Below the pieces are notes generated by a model that saw nothing but the letters and a program-made list of their open reading frames with translations, was not told the DNA's origin and made no database searches. From positions 31,807 through 95,806 of the forward strand of contig NZ_WANV01000033.1 in the NCBI RefSeq assembly GCF_015521605.1: a stretch of 64,000 nucleotides of DNA, given 5' to 3'. Each line of letters opens with the position of its first letter. Position 1 is the stretch's first letter. The stretch comes from Thermococcus sp. (lineage in GTDB: Archaea > Methanobacteriota_B > Thermococci > Thermococcales > Thermococcaceae). Shown in pieces: positions 21,297-30,502 of the stretch. The position numbers and the translations under genes are program-made.

Positions 21297-22108
21297 TCCG
21301 ACGCCTCCATAATGGTTTCCATATAGTCGAGCAGTTCCTTAACGCTTGGGATGACTAAATCCGGCCTTGTCCCCGTCCCCTCAACGTCCTTCAGCGTGCT
21401 CACCCCGGTTAGAACCATCACCGCCTTCATGCCGAAGCGCTTTGCGAAGGCCATGTCGGTGTCGAGCCTGTCGCCGACCATCCATATCTCATCAGCGTTG
21501 AGCCTGCTCCTCGCCACCTCGTAGGCCGGTTCGTTCGGCTTTCCTATGATGATGGGCTCGACATCGGTTGAGGCTCTCAGCGCGGCTATTATTGAACCCG
21601 CGCCGGGGTAGAGGCCCTCCTCGGCGGGATAGGTTGTGTCCGGATTGGTGCCTATGAAGCGCGCTCCGTTTCTTATGGCCAGCGTGGCGTACTTGAGCTT
21701 CTCGTAGGTTAAAGCCGGGTCGAGGCCGACGACGACGTATTTAACCTCTTTCCACAGGCCTTTCCGGGCATCGTCGATGCCAACGATTCCCCAGCCGAGG
21801 CGCTCCATCTCCCTGTGAAGACCATCGCCGCCGATGACGAAGACCTTCCCTGGCTCCATGTGCCGCTCCATGTAGAGTCTGGTGGCGAGGCCAGAGGTGA
21901 CTATAACCTCCTCCGGGACATCGATTCCCATCGAAAGGAGCTTCTCCCTGTACATGGAGGGGCCCCTGGTCGAGTTGTTGGTGAGGAAGATGAAAGGAAT
22001 GCCTTTCTCCTTCAGAAAGCGTATAAGCTCCCCCGCCCCCTCAACCGGCTCTCTCCCCCGGTAGATGACCCCGTCCATGTCGAAGATGAGGCCGATTTTT
22101 CTCCGCAT
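21293..22108 (-). CDS. HAD superfamily IIA phosphatase (NagD-like)
   Basis: The 271-aa protein is a cytoplasmic phosphatase with HAD motif I FDMDGVIYRG (residues 9-18), motif II FLTNNSTRG, motif III Lys in IGKPNEPAYEVA, and motif IV MVGDRLDTDMAFA. A C2 cap lies between motifs II and III. The group includes 4-nitrophenyl phosphatases and sugar- or glycerol-phosphate phosphatases, and the substrate is not evident. A TATA-like CTTTTAAACC about 25 nt before the ATG indicates a leaderless mRNA. Confidence 0.9.
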   Translation of the reverse strand: MRRKIGLIFDMDGVIYRGREPVEGAGELIRFLKEKGIPFIFLTNNSTRGPSMYREKLLSMGIDVPEEVIVTSGLATRLYMERHMEPGKVFVIGGDGLHREMERLGWGIVGIDDARKGLWKEVKYVVVGLDPALTYEKLKYATLAIRNGARFIGTNPDTTYPAEEGLYPGAGSIIAALRASTDVEPIIIGKPNEPAYEVARSRLNADEIWMVGDRLDTDMAFAKRFGMKAVMVLTGVSTLKDVEGTGTRPDLVIPSVKELLDYMETIMEASE

Positions 22109-22138
22109 GGAAAAAGAATGGAGGAAGGGTTTAAAAGT

Positions 22139-22735
22139 TCACTGCTCGGCACTGAGCTTCATGTCGACAACCACCCTGTCGGTCTGGCACTCGTTTCCCG
22201 CTTTTTCTGAGAACTTAAGGGTCATCGTGACTCTCAGGACATCGCCCCCCTTGAGAGGTTTCTCCGCGAGCACTATCCCCCTCCCGCTGAGCTCCCGCAG
22301 GCTCTTCCCCTCCACCGAGCCGACCGTCCACGAATCGTCCCCGAGGTAGACATTCAGCTCCTTCACGATGAGGTAGCCGCTGAGCTCCCCCGTGTCTGTC
22401 GTGTTGTCGACGGCCTTTTCCGCGGGGCTCATAGAGCCGTCTTCGAGGTCTTTGACGTTGAGCACCATGCTCAGCCTGGAGACGTCGATGTCGCCGCGGT
22501 TTTTGACGTAGAACGTAAAGGTTCCCTCGTCGCCGGGCTTCAGGTCGGAGAAGTCAAAGAGCTTGAGGTCGTTGTAGAACCTGTTTCCGTCTTTGCTTAT
22601 GGCTATGTCGAACTCCCCGGAGGATATCTCGTTGTTCTTCGAGAGGGCCGTGTCGGTGAAGAGGGAGCTGGAGAACCCGGCGAGCACCAGCAGGCTGGCG
22701 AGGAGGCCGATTGCTACAACTCCTGCATATTTCAT
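22139..22735 (-). CDS. TasA/camelysin-like secreted fibre subunit candidate
   Basis: The 198-aa product has a signal peptide (GVVAIGLLASLLVLAGFSSS) followed by SLFTDTALSKNNEISSGEFD, closely like the mature N-terminus of B. subtilis TasA. The FSDLKPGDEGTFTFYVKNRG segment matches the TasA LKPGD strand region. Archaeal relatives include the AbpA bundling pilin of Pyrobaculum (recalled). Such proteins polymerise by donor-strand exchange into biofilm fibres outside the cell; a fibre role here is inference. The start is fixed by AGGTGGT 5 nt before ATG 22735, with a TATA box TTTTATAAGC at 22785-22794. A single Cys occurs near the C-terminus (NECQTD). Confidence 0.8.
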   Translation of the reverse strand: MKYAGVVAIGLLASLLVLAGFSSSLFTDTALSKNNEISSGEFDIAISKDGNRFYNDLKLFDFSDLKPGDEGTFTFYVKNRGDIDVSRLSMVLNVKDLEDGSMSPAEKAVDNTTDTGELSGYLIVKELNVYLGDDSWTVGSVEGKSLRELSGRGIVLAEKPLKGGDVLRVTMTLKFSEKAGNECQTDRVVVDMKLSAEQ

Positions 22736-22819
22736 GAAGCACCACCTAACGTAGTAGGTCGGAAGAATTACGTAAGGCATGCTTATAAAATTTTCTCTTG
22801 AAATAGTAAGAAGTGGGGT

Positions 22820-23809
22820 TCAGGAGGTCACCTTCACGTTGAGCTTGAGGCTCTGCACCGTGCCGTTTATCGCCTCAAGGATGAGGTTCCTGGCCCCGGT
22901 TTCTGCGTAGTTCCCGTCCGGAGGTGCGGGGGGAAGCTCCGGAGGTTTGTCCTTGAAGAGGAGGAACCAGACCTGCCACTGGCCGGGTTTGTCGATGCTG
23001 AAGGTGTAGTTGGCCTCGAACTGCGGCGTCCAGTTGCCTTCGATGTTCACCGGGACGCTGGGCAGGGTTACGTTGAACCAGCCGGGCATGGGGTACATCT
23101 CGTGGATTATTGTCGTGTTCGTGCTGTTGTCCCACGTCAGGTTCACCAGCCATATCTGGACGTAGTAGGTCACGTTCCTGTGCTCGTGGTTGACTATGCC
23201 GATGATGACGGTGCCGTTCTCTCCTGCAAACAGGTCGGTCGGGTAGTCGGCGGCCTTTCCTCCCGGGCCCAGGATGTAGAACTCGGTGAAGGCCTCACCG
23301 GGTTTCGGGTGGGTGACCACGTAGGCGAGCGTCCCGATGGAGGTCAGTATGGCGATTATCAGGATGACGGTCAGTGCCCTGTCGAGCTTACTTGAGCGTT
23401 CCCACTCGAGTTCCTCCTTTATTCTGTCGAGGGTTATCCACGGTATCCAGGGACTTATCGCTTTTTTCCTCCTGTAAATTGCCGCCAGCGAGAATACCAT
23501 GTTAAAGACCGTCAGGCTGACGAGTATTGGGATGAGCCTTATGCCCCACGGGGTGTAGTTCAGGGCGAGGCCGATGAGCGGAACGATGGCTATGCTGAGG
23601 CCGAAGCTGAGGGCGAGCCTCTCAAGGCTGTCGAGCTCCTTCCTCTCTGGGAAAAGGGCGGTTATAAAGACGTAGCCGGGGAAGAAGAGGACGAAGGCCA
23701 GGCCGAGGGCCTTTCTTAGAATGCTGTCAGGGTAGACTGCAATAAGGACGTCGAGGAGGAGTGAGAGTGCCATAATCATTATTAAATCCCAGTAGTCGCG
23801 TAGGTTCAT
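22820..23809 (-). CDS. DUF1616 family membrane protein
   Basis: The 329-aa protein starts with about four membrane helices (DLIMIMALSLLLDVLIAV, LGLAFVLFFPGYVFITALFP and two more). A fifth helix (ALTVILIIAILTSIGTLAYVV) follows, then an extracellular beta-rich domain with many NxS/T sequons (NGTVIIG, NVTYYVQ, NSTNTT). The FFPGY and LSFGLSI motifs match DUF1616 proteins of archaea, often found near glycosylation or surface-protein genes. Its start overlaps the stop of the next upstream gene (ATGA), so they form an operon. Function unknown. Confidence 0.88.
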   Translation of the reverse strand: MNLRDYWDLIMIMALSLLLDVLIAVYPDSILRKALGLAFVLFFPGYVFITALFPERKELDSLERLALSFGLSIAIVPLIGLALNYTPWGIRLIPILVSLTVFNMVFSLAAIYRRKKAISPWIPWITLDRIKEELEWERSSKLDRALTVILIIAILTSIGTLAYVVTHPKPGEAFTEFYILGPGGKAADYPTDLFAGENGTVIIGIVNHEHRNVTYYVQIWLVNLTWDNSTNTTIIHEMYPMPGWFNVTLPSVPVNIEGNWTPQFEANYTFSIDKPGQWQVWFLLFKDKPPELPPAPPDGNYAETGARNLILEAINGTVQSLKLNVKVTS

Positions 23810-24048
23810 GCACTCAGCACCTCGTAGACCTTTTTCATAACGATTATTACGAATATGACGATGAGGAGTTCAACCATGGGCTTCAGGCTCTCCTTCTGCT
23901 CCCTGCTCATGAAGAGGCCTCCCACTTCCAGGGTTATGAGGAGGCCTATGAGGGTCAGCGTCAGGAACACGTCAACGCTTCCAGCGGTGAGGGCCGATAC
24001 GATGATCCAGAGGGACAGGACGAGCACTATGTAGTCCTCTACATCCAT
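23806..24048 (-). CDS. Small membrane protein, 80 aa
   Basis: The protein has three hydrophobic segments (IVLVLSLWIIVSALTAG, VFLTLTLIGLLITLEVG and VELLIVIFVIIVMKKVY) and a short charged loop. It is unassigned. ATG 24048 overlaps the last codons of the upstream gene, and its stop overlaps the DUF1616 start. The three genes therefore form one tightly coupled operon with the gene at 24039-24785. Confidence 0.75.
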   Translation of the reverse strand: MDVEDYIVLVLSLWIIVSALTAGSVDVFLTLTLIGLLITLEVGGLFMSREQKESLKPMVELLIVIFVIIVMKKVYEVLSA

Positions 24049-24785
24049 TCCTCGACGCCTCCCAGCTTTCTCGCCGATATCTCTATCCCGTAGTCCTTTT
24101 CCTCCACCTTCTCCACGTGGATTAGCTCCCCCGTGGCCTTTGCGAGGGCGAGCAGCACCGAGGAGCATATCGGACAGGGCATCTTTTCACATGCTCCGGC
24201 ATCGCAGGGAATCGTCGGCTGGACGATCACCCTGAAGGAGTTCTCGGCTTCCTCTATGTAGACCCTCCCTGCCAGTCCGAGGGCCTTGAGCACGGAACCG
24301 GCGGCCGCCTCAACCTCTCCGGGCCCTGCACCGGCCAGGGAATACTCAAGGTGCTCCTCGTACTTCTTTACAAGATCAACACCCAGCGGCCCGAGGAAGA
24401 GCCCCATGGCCCTGTCGTTTGGAACCTCCGTCAGGAAGACCGTGCCCTCGTCTATCCTCGCCAGGTCAATCTCAAAATCCTCATGGAGAGGGACGAACAC
24501 CCCTCCTTCGGGCAGGTTCTCGAAGGGGGGTATGTAAACGGAATTTCCTTCCAGCCTCAGGTTCTCAACGAATGACCTGGAAAACCTCTCGTAGGATTTC
24601 ATGACCAGGCCTACGGACTCCCTTTTCACGTACCCTGAGGACTTGAACGTGAGCACAACGGCCCCCAGGAACATCCCGGCGATCCCCAGGTTTATGTAGC
24701 CGGCCACGACGTTGAGAAAGCCGTAAACGGCCAGGAAGCCGCCGGCCGCGAGCAGAGAGGCACCCACGATGTTCTTCGCTTCCAT
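24039..24785 (-). CDS. Membrane-anchored protein with Cys cluster, unknown function
   Basis: The 248-aa product begins MEAKNIVGASLLAAGG with two N-terminal membrane helices, then a cytoplasmic domain of about 190 residues. That domain includes CDAGACEKMPCPICSS near residues 195-210 (four Cys in 15 residues), suggesting a metal site. It is widespread as an unnamed family in Thermococcales as far as I recall. GGGGGAGAG lies just before ATG 24785. The region between this gene and the plus-strand operon is a short divergent promoter. Confidence 0.75.
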   Translation of the reverse strand: MEAKNIVGASLLAAGGFLAVYGFLNVVAGYINLGIAGMFLGAVVLTFKSSGYVKRESVGLVMKSYERFSRSFVENLRLEGNSVYIPPFENLPEGGVFVPLHEDFEIDLARIDEGTVFLTEVPNDRAMGLFLGPLGVDLVKKYEEHLEYSLAGAGPGEVEAAAGSVLKALGLAGRVYIEEAENSFRVIVQPTIPCDAGACEKMPCPICSSVLLALAKATGELIHVEKVEEKDYGIEISARKLGGVEEWM

Positions 24786-24853
24786 TCTCTCCCCCACGCT
24801 CACAACAACCATTAACCTTAAAAGATTTGTCTTACCATGAGTTGTTGATTAAA

Positions 24854-26632
24854 ATGAGGAAACTGGCACTCTTCCTGCTCATCTTCATGCTGGTTTTTGG
24901 CTATGGTACCGTTGCCGCCAGGGGGCCGGACTACCTGACGGCAGGTTCTGACGATTACGGGACTTACATTTACTTCAACTCCTTTTTGAGCGAGTTTAAC
25001 CTTCTCTTCTCTGGGATTATTGGCGGAGAGAACGGCACGGTTGAAACTGCTGCGGAACTGTACTCCCAGCTGAACGCCACCTACGAGACCCTCATAACCT
25101 ACTCGGCCACCGGAATCGGCCAGAGCGCCCTTGATGTTGCCCCCTACTTCGTCCAGATGGGTTCGTGTGCCGTTGAGATGGCCTCCGGGAACGGGCTCTT
25201 CAGAGAGTCTTTTTCGGAGGGCGACTACCCCGGTGCAAGGAGGGCGCTGATAAGGATGAAGCTGGGCCTGAGGGAGTGCCGTTCTGCCCTCGATTCGATC
25301 TCCTCCGCAACCCTCACCGGGCCAAACGGAACCCGGCTGGCGTTTGACGTGGGAGAGTTGCGCGCTAGGCTGGGGGAGCTTGATCTCCTGATTGGGAGGT
25401 ATGAACGGCTTCTGGATCAGGTCCAGGTTCCCGAAAACTTTACACTCTCCGTCTCCAATCCTGCCCCCTACGCCTACGAAAACGTGACCTTCTACGGCTT
25501 CACCCTTGGCCTCAAGGACGTGCGGATCCTAATAAACGGCACGGCCTACAGGGCCAACGTCACCAACGGAATGTTCCACCTTGAGGTTTCCTTCGAGAGG
25601 CCTGGAGTTTACCATGCCACGGCACTCGGCCTCAACGGGACCCGGGAGGTCTTTTCAAACACCGTGAACGTGTCCGTTGGGAAGGTTCCCACGAAGATAC
25701 TGGCCAGCGAGAGCGTTTCGCAGGGCGTTACCATCGAGGGCTACCTCCTGGACTACTTCGGCGATGGCGTCCCCTGGAGGAGGATACTGCTCAATGTTGG
25801 CAACGAGACGTACTACGGGATAACCGACGAAAACGGGAGCTTCCGGTTCTTTGTGGGAAACGTCTCAGAGGAGATGAACGCGACTGTGGTCTTTCCCGGC
25901 GATGGGATAAGGATGGAGAGCTCCCTCGTGCTGACCCTCTTCCCCGCCAAGGACAGGCCTCTGATAAGGCTGTTCCGGGAGGGAACCCGGGTCAGGGCTG
26001 GCGAGGACGTCCCGATAAGGGGAACCGTCTACGGGGACTATGAACTGCCCCTGACGATCTATGTGGACGGCAGGCCATATTCGAGCCTCAGGGCCAATGG
26101 GAACTTTACGTTCACCGTCAGGCTCTCCCCGGGGAGGCACGAGGTGTACGCCTACTTCAGCGGGAGCGATGAGCTGGCTCCGGCGGCCTCAAACGTCCTC
26201 GTTCTTGAGGCGGTTCCAATAGACTACACCCGGAGATTTTTGCTCTTCGTTCTATTCCTCATTATCGCGTTTGCGGGCTACAGGCTCATGACCAAGAGGA
26301 AACCCGCGGGGAGGGAACCCGGAGAGGCTCTGGCAGGAGCCCTCAGACCCGGGGAGGGGGTGTCCATCCAGGGGAAGCCCGACCTGAGAAGGGCCTACAG
26401 GGTCGTGTACGGTCTGCTGAAGAGGATCTACGGTCTCCCGAAGTCCACGACCCCCAGGGAGCTCCTCTCTCTCCTGAATTCCGAGCCCTTTGCGGACAGC
26501 CTCGCCGCCTTAACGCGGCTCCACGAGAGGTACGTCTACGGGAGGAAGAGGCCGGGCGCGAGGGACGTACTGAAGGCCATCAAACACGCCTCCCTGGTGA
26601 TCGTAGGGGTTTTCGTGAGGGATGAGCTATGA
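24854..26632 (+). CDS. Secreted/membrane protein with C-terminal DUF4129-like domain
   Basis: The 592-aa product starts with a signal peptide (MRKLALFLLIFMLVFGYGTVAA). It has a helical extracellular part, several Ig-like or carboxypeptidase-regulatory-like beta modules (YLLDYFGDGVPWRRILLNVG, PIRGTVYGDYELPLTIYVDG), one membrane helix (FLLFVLFLIIAFAGYRLM), and a cytoplasmic tail with RAYRVVYGLLKRIYGLPKSTTPRELL, the DUF4129 pattern. DUF4129 proteins accompany MoxR/DUF58 operons and transglutaminase-like proteins. The ATG lies about 30 nt after the TATA box CCTTAAAAG, so the mRNA is leaderless or nearly so. The stop overlaps the next gene by ATGA. Confidence 0.85.
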   Translation: MRKLALFLLIFMLVFGYGTVAARGPDYLTAGSDDYGTYIYFNSFLSEFNLLFSGIIGGENGTVETAAELYSQLNATYETLITYSATGIGQSALDVAPYFVQMGSCAVEMASGNGLFRESFSEGDYPGARRALIRMKLGLRECRSALDSISSATLTGPNGTRLAFDVGELRARLGELDLLIGRYERLLDQVQVPENFTLSVSNPAPYAYENVTFYGFTLGLKDVRILINGTAYRANVTNGMFHLEVSFERPGVYHATALGLNGTREVFSNTVNVSVGKVPTKILASESVSQGVTIEGYLLDYFGDGVPWRRILLNVGNETYYGITDENGSFRFFVGNVSEEMNATVVFPGDGIRMESSLVLTLFPAKDRPLIRLFREGTRVRAGEDVPIRGTVYGDYELPLTIYVDGRPYSSLRANGNFTFTVRLSPGRHEVYAYFSGSDELAPAASNVLVLEAVPIDYTRRFLLFVLFLIIAFAGYRLMTKRKPAGREPGEALAGALRPGEGVSIQGKPDLRRAYRVVYGLLKRIYGLPKSTTPRELLSLLNSEPFADSLAALTRLHERYVYGRKRPGARDVLKAIKHASLVIVGVFVRDEL

Positions 26633-27651
26633 ACAGGGTGTTTTACGGCGTGCTCCTCATAGTGGGCATCGGCCTCATAATAATGCCCCTCTCGGTTCCG
26701 GTCTTCAAGAGCGACGCCCCGTACAGCGTGCTCAACACGAAATGGAACGGCATCTCTGGCTTTGGGAAGCTCCTCTACACGAGCGGAGAGATAACCCCCC
26801 TCCTCGCCCCCTACGACTCAGTGGGGCTTGGGGAGCTGGAAGGGACGCTCGTTGTTGTGGGGCCGGACGTCGACTTCTCGGAGGGGGAAATTGAGGAGCT
26901 TAAGAGGTTTCTGGAGAAGGGGAACACCCTCCTCCTTGCGGACGACTTCGGTACCGGCAACCAGATTCTTGCCGGCCTTGGGCTGGACGTCAGGTTATCA
27001 AGGAAGCCCATCCTGAGCCTCACATACTCCAAAAACGCCGATTTTCCGGTGACTATGGACGTAAGGGACCCGGAGCTTGCCAAGGGGGTCTCCCTGCTAG
27101 TTATGAGCCGGCCGGCGGCTATACTCAACGTGCAGAACGCCCTGGTTTACACCAGCAACGCCTCGATGCTCGACGGGACTTACGGTGCTTTCCCGGTCGT
27201 TGCAAGGATTCCCTACGGGAAGGGGATGATAATCCTCGTCTCCGACCCGGACATCTTCACGAACTCGCTCTACAGGGAGAACGAGCCCTTCCTGAAGAAC
27301 CTTGTGGAGGGCCTCCCGAAGAAGACCTTCTACATCGATGAGGCCCACCACGCCGACTTCAACCCCTACTCCTCAGGAAGCGTCGTCATAAGGAGGACGG
27401 TCAACAGGGAGCTGGTGTTCTACTACGTGCTCTTCGTGGCGTTCATAGCTTTCATCTTTGAGAGCGGCGTTGCTGGGAGAATACTCGCGTGGCTCGCCTC
27501 CCTGGTGGCGAGACTCTTCGGGGAGGAGGGGCCTGACCAGGAAGAACTCATCCGGAGGCTTGAGGAGAAGGGCCTTGATGGGGATAAGTTAAAAACCATA
27601 CTCGAGGAAATCAGAACCGGGTCGAGGATAGGTGGTGGTTATGGACGGTAA
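26629..27651 (+). CDS. DUF4350 family membrane-anchored protein
   Basis: The 340-aa protein has an N-terminal membrane anchor (GVLLIVGIGLIIMPLSVPVF). An extracellular GATase-like domain follows, with the DUF4350 signature EEIEELKRFLEKGNTLLLADDFG and later KGMIILVSDPDIFTNSLY. A second membrane helix (LVFYYVLFVAFIAFIFESG) and a helical cytoplasmic tail complete it. It is the second gene of the MoxR operon and is probably part of a surface complex whose substrate is unknown. Confidence 0.88.
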   Translation: MNRVFYGVLLIVGIGLIIMPLSVPVFKSDAPYSVLNTKWNGISGFGKLLYTSGEITPLLAPYDSVGLGELEGTLVVVGPDVDFSEGEIEELKRFLEKGNTLLLADDFGTGNQILAGLGLDVRLSRKPILSLTYSKNADFPVTMDVRDPELAKGVSLLVMSRPAAILNVQNALVYTSNASMLDGTYGAFPVVARIPYGKGMIILVSDPDIFTNSLYRENEPFLKNLVEGLPKKTFYIDEAHHADFNPYSSGSVVIRRTVNRELVFYYVLFVAFIAFIFESGVAGRILAWLASLVARLFGEEGPDQEELIRRLEEKGLDGDKLKTILEEIRTGSRIGGGYGR

Positions 27652-28570
27652 GGGGTTTATGCAGCGTCTTAAAAGAGAGGTCAGCAAGGCCGTTGTGGGA
27701 AAGGAGGATATAATCGAACTCCTCACCATCGCTCTCCTCTCTGAGGGTCACGTTCTCATAGAGGGAATCCCCGGGGTGGCGAAGACCACCATAGCCAAGG
27801 CCTTCGCAAGGGCCATAGGGCTGAGCTTTTCGAGGATACAGCTCACCCCCGACCTTCTTCCGGCGGATATAATAGGCGTCGTCTACTACGACCAGAAGAG
27901 CGGCGAGTGGAAGACGAAGCGGGGGCCGGTATTCGCCAACATAGTCCTCGCTGACGAAATCAACAGGGCCCAGCCGAAGACCCAGTCGGCGCTGCTTGAG
28001 GCGATGCAGGAGAGGCAGGTGACCATAGAGGGCACGACCTACGGGCTCCCCCAGCCGTTCCTGGTGATAGCCACGATGAACCCCCTTGAGCATGAGGGTG
28101 TTTACGTCCTGCCGGAGGCCCAGCTCGACAGGTTTCTGCTCAAGATCGAGATAGGCTTCCCGGACAGGGAGGAGGAGATAAGCCTCCTGAAGAGGAAGAG
28201 CCTCGGCGAGTTCTACGACGTCGAGCCCATAATAACCCACGAAGAGCTCATGGGCCTCATCGCCGACGTGAAGAGTGTCAGCGTCAGCGACGAGGTGATA
28301 GAGTACATCTACGCCCTCATCTCAAGGACGAGGAGCGATGAGAGGCTCCTGTTTGGCGCGTCCCCCAGGGCTGGCGAACATCTGCTCTACGCGGCCAGGG
28401 CCTCCGCTTTCCTTGACGGGAGGGACTACGTCATCCCGGACGATGTCAAGAAGGTCGCCCCCGCTGTCCTCGCCCACAGGCTGATGCTGAGGGCCGAGTA
28501 CGAGCTGGAGGGCGTCAAAGTTAGGGACGTCATAGAGAACGTGCTCGAGGACACAGAGGTTCCGGTGTAG
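27641..28570 (+). CDS. MoxR-family AAA+ ATPase
   Basis: MoxR ATPases act as chaperones that insert metals or remodel vWA-domain partners. The 309-aa protein has Walker A (GIPGVAKTT), Walker B (VLADEINRA), sensor 1 (IATMNPLEH) and an arginine finger region (LDRFLLKI), in family order. GGTGGTGGTT precedes ATG 27641, which overlaps the DUF4350 stop by 11 bp; a GTG at 27632 is less likely. It lies just before the DUF58/vWA gene, the standard partner. Confidence 0.95.
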   Translation: MDGKGFMQRLKREVSKAVVGKEDIIELLTIALLSEGHVLIEGIPGVAKTTIAKAFARAIGLSFSRIQLTPDLLPADIIGVVYYDQKSGEWKTKRGPVFANIVLADEINRAQPKTQSALLEAMQERQVTIEGTTYGLPQPFLVIATMNPLEHEGVYVLPEAQLDRFLLKIEIGFPDREEEISLLKRKSLGEFYDVEPIITHEELMGLIADVKSVSVSDEVIEYIYALISRTRSDERLLFGASPRAGEHLLYAARASAFLDGRDYVIPDDVKKVAPAVLAHRLMLRAEYELEGVKVRDVIENVLEDTEVPV

Positions 28571-28573
28571 TCG

Positions 28574-29887
28574 ATGAAGCGCGAGGACCTCATCTTAACC
28601 CTCTCCTTTCTCCTGATCCTTGAAGGCTACCTCGGGGAGAGCACAGCCCCCGCATTACTGGGGTTTTTCTTGCTCCTCTACGTCTACGGCCTCCGCTCGG
28701 TCGTTGAGCTGAAGATCGTGGGGGAAAGGGTTCTCGAAAGCCATCAGCTTGAGGAAGGAAAGCCTGCAAAGGTCTTCGTGAGAATAATAAACGGGGGGAG
28801 CGGCGCTTCCGTGAGGCTCGCCGACCCAAACGGGGAATTCGAGGCTTCCGGCCTTGGGGAGTTCTATCTTGAGCCCGGTGGGGAATGGGAGGGCTCATAC
28901 TCAATAAAACCGAATGCCCGCGGCAGATTCGTTCTCAAACCCCTTCGGGCCCTGGTTCAGGACGCGAGGGGCCTCTACTTTGAAGAGTTCCTGATCGGTG
29001 AGAGTACTGAGGTCACGGTTTACCCCTCCGTTGAGAGCATAAGGGACGCGGCGAGGCTCGACTACAACCTCAAGCTGGCCGAGGCCTACAAAAGGGGCGT
29101 CCTCCTCGGCACCGAGAGCCTTGAGATAAAGGACCTCAGGGAGTACCAGCACGGGGACGACTTCAAGAGGATAGACTGGAAGGCCACCGCCAGGCTGGGT
29201 GAGGTCATAGTCAGGGACTTCCTGAGGGAGAGCAACGCCGACGTTTACATCTTCCTGGACAACACGAGGGAGATGCGCAAGGGCCTGAAGATGGCCAAGA
29301 TAGACTACGCCTCGGTTCTCGCCCTTCAGCTGGCGGCGAGCCTCGTCAAGAGGTTCAGGGTGGGGATGGTCATCTACGACGACGAAACCGCCGAACTCGT
29401 CAGGCCGGGCAAGGGCTCCCCACAGCTTGAGGCGATGAGGAGGAAGCTCGCCATACGCGGCAGGAGGGGCAGGATGAGCCTCAGGTTCGACTTCGAGACC
29501 GGCTTCGGTGAGAGGGCGAGGGAGTTCCTCGGCAAGGTGCTCCCGCTCAAGAAGGGGCGGAAGGGGAGCACGGGGGTCTTCGAGGGCCTTTCCATGGTAA
29601 AGCAGAGCTCCTACATCATCTTCATAACCGACCTCAGCAACCCGAGGGAGCTCTACCGGGCGGTCGCCCTGGCCAGGAGAACCCACAGGATTCTGATACT
29701 CTCCCCCAACCCTGTCCTCTTCTACTCCGGGAAGCTCGACGAGAGAACCCTTGAGAGGCTCTACCGGGCCTACACCCAGAGGGAGGAGCTGTTAAAGAGG
29801 TTCAGCCTCCTGGCTCCGACCATCGACCTCGGGCCGAGCGACTACCTCCGCGAGCTGATGAAGGCGTCCAGCGGGTGGGGCAGATGA
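28574..29887 (+). CDS. DUF58 (vWA-like) protein, MoxR partner
   Basis: The 437-aa protein has two N-terminal hydrophobic helices, a beta-rich periphery domain, the DUF58 core REYQHGDDFKRIDWKATARLGE near 190-212, and a vWA-like domain with a degenerate MIDAS (YIFLDNTREMRKG). It likely receives ATP-driven conformational work from the MoxR ATPase encoded 3 bp upstream. The stop overlaps the next start by ATGA. Confidence 0.94.
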   Translation: MKREDLILTLSFLLILEGYLGESTAPALLGFFLLLYVYGLRSVVELKIVGERVLESHQLEEGKPAKVFVRIINGGSGASVRLADPNGEFEASGLGEFYLEPGGEWEGSYSIKPNARGRFVLKPLRALVQDARGLYFEEFLIGESTEVTVYPSVESIRDAARLDYNLKLAEAYKRGVLLGTESLEIKDLREYQHGDDFKRIDWKATARLGEVIVRDFLRESNADVYIFLDNTREMRKGLKMAKIDYASVLALQLAASLVKRFRVGMVIYDDETAELVRPGKGSPQLEAMRRKLAIRGRRGRMSLRFDFETGFGERAREFLGKVLPLKKGRKGSTGVFEGLSMVKQSSYIIFITDLSNPRELYRAVALARRTHRILILSPNPVLFYSGKLDERTLERLYRAYTQREELLKRFSLLAPTIDLGPSDYLRELMKASSGWGR

Positions 29888-30432
29888 TCGGCGTTATCTC
29901 GGTCGTCATAGCGGGCATCATCACGGGAAACCACGTCCTCCTCCTCGCGCCGGTAGTGTACCTCGCGGGCCTGAGGAGCAGGGACGTGGGGCTGGTTGCC
30001 TATCTGATCTTCGCCCTCTACGCCGGGGGCAGGCTTCCACCCACCGACCTGTACACCTACGACGGCCTTGTGACGTCTCTGGTCTTCTCGGGCTCCATGG
30101 TGCTTCTCTTGGATGATTCCCTGAGGGGAAAGACCAAGCCCGGGAGACTTGAGCTACTGGTGCTGCCCCTCATGCTCCTCGGAGTCCTCGTCCCCGAGGC
30201 CTTCATAGCGGGGGTGGTGTTCTACTTTGCCCGGGGGTTCAGGGTCGATGTCAGGGTGGCGGCCATCCTTGTGACAGCGTCGGCGATTTTCTTCCTTCTC
30301 AGGAACTACCTGGGCGGCCTGGGATCCGCCCCAGACCAGGTCGCCGTGCTCGCGGGCTTCTCAATGTTTTTGGCCGTGCTGACTATGCTCAGGGGAAATC
30401 TTAAAAAGGTGGACTCCTTTAGGTGGAAATGA
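29884..30432 (+). CDS. Polytopic membrane protein of the MoxR operon
   Basis: The 182-aa protein has about six membrane helices with short loops (VISVVIAGIITGNHVLLLAP, RLELLVLPLMLLGVLVPEAF). No family is recognised. ATG 29884 has GGGTGGGG just upstream and overlaps the DUF58 stop. It is the last gene of the operon; the next promoter (ATTATAAC, 30475-30482) belongs to the glycan locus. Confidence 0.78.
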   Translation: MIGVISVVIAGIITGNHVLLLAPVVYLAGLRSRDVGLVAYLIFALYAGGRLPPTDLYTYDGLVTSLVFSGSMVLLLDDSLRGKTKPGRLELLVLPLMLLGVLVPEAFIAGVVFYFARGFRVDVRVAAILVTASAIFFLLRNYLGGLGSAPDQVAVLAGFSMFLAVLTMLRGNLKKVDSFRWK

Positions 30433-30474
30433 ATTGGGAGTCCTCTGCCCATACTCGTGATGCTGTGCATCGAA

Positions 30475-30482
30475 ATTATAAC
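30475..30482 (+). promoter_or_regulatory. TATA box of the glycan operon
   Basis: ATTATAAC is centred about 25 nt before ATG 30503, which indicates a leaderless mRNA starting the 30.5-38.0 kb glycosyltransferase operon. The preceding CGAA matches a BRE-like context. Confidence 0.55.
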
Positions 30483-30502
30483 GGACTGTAACGGTGACTT
30501 CG

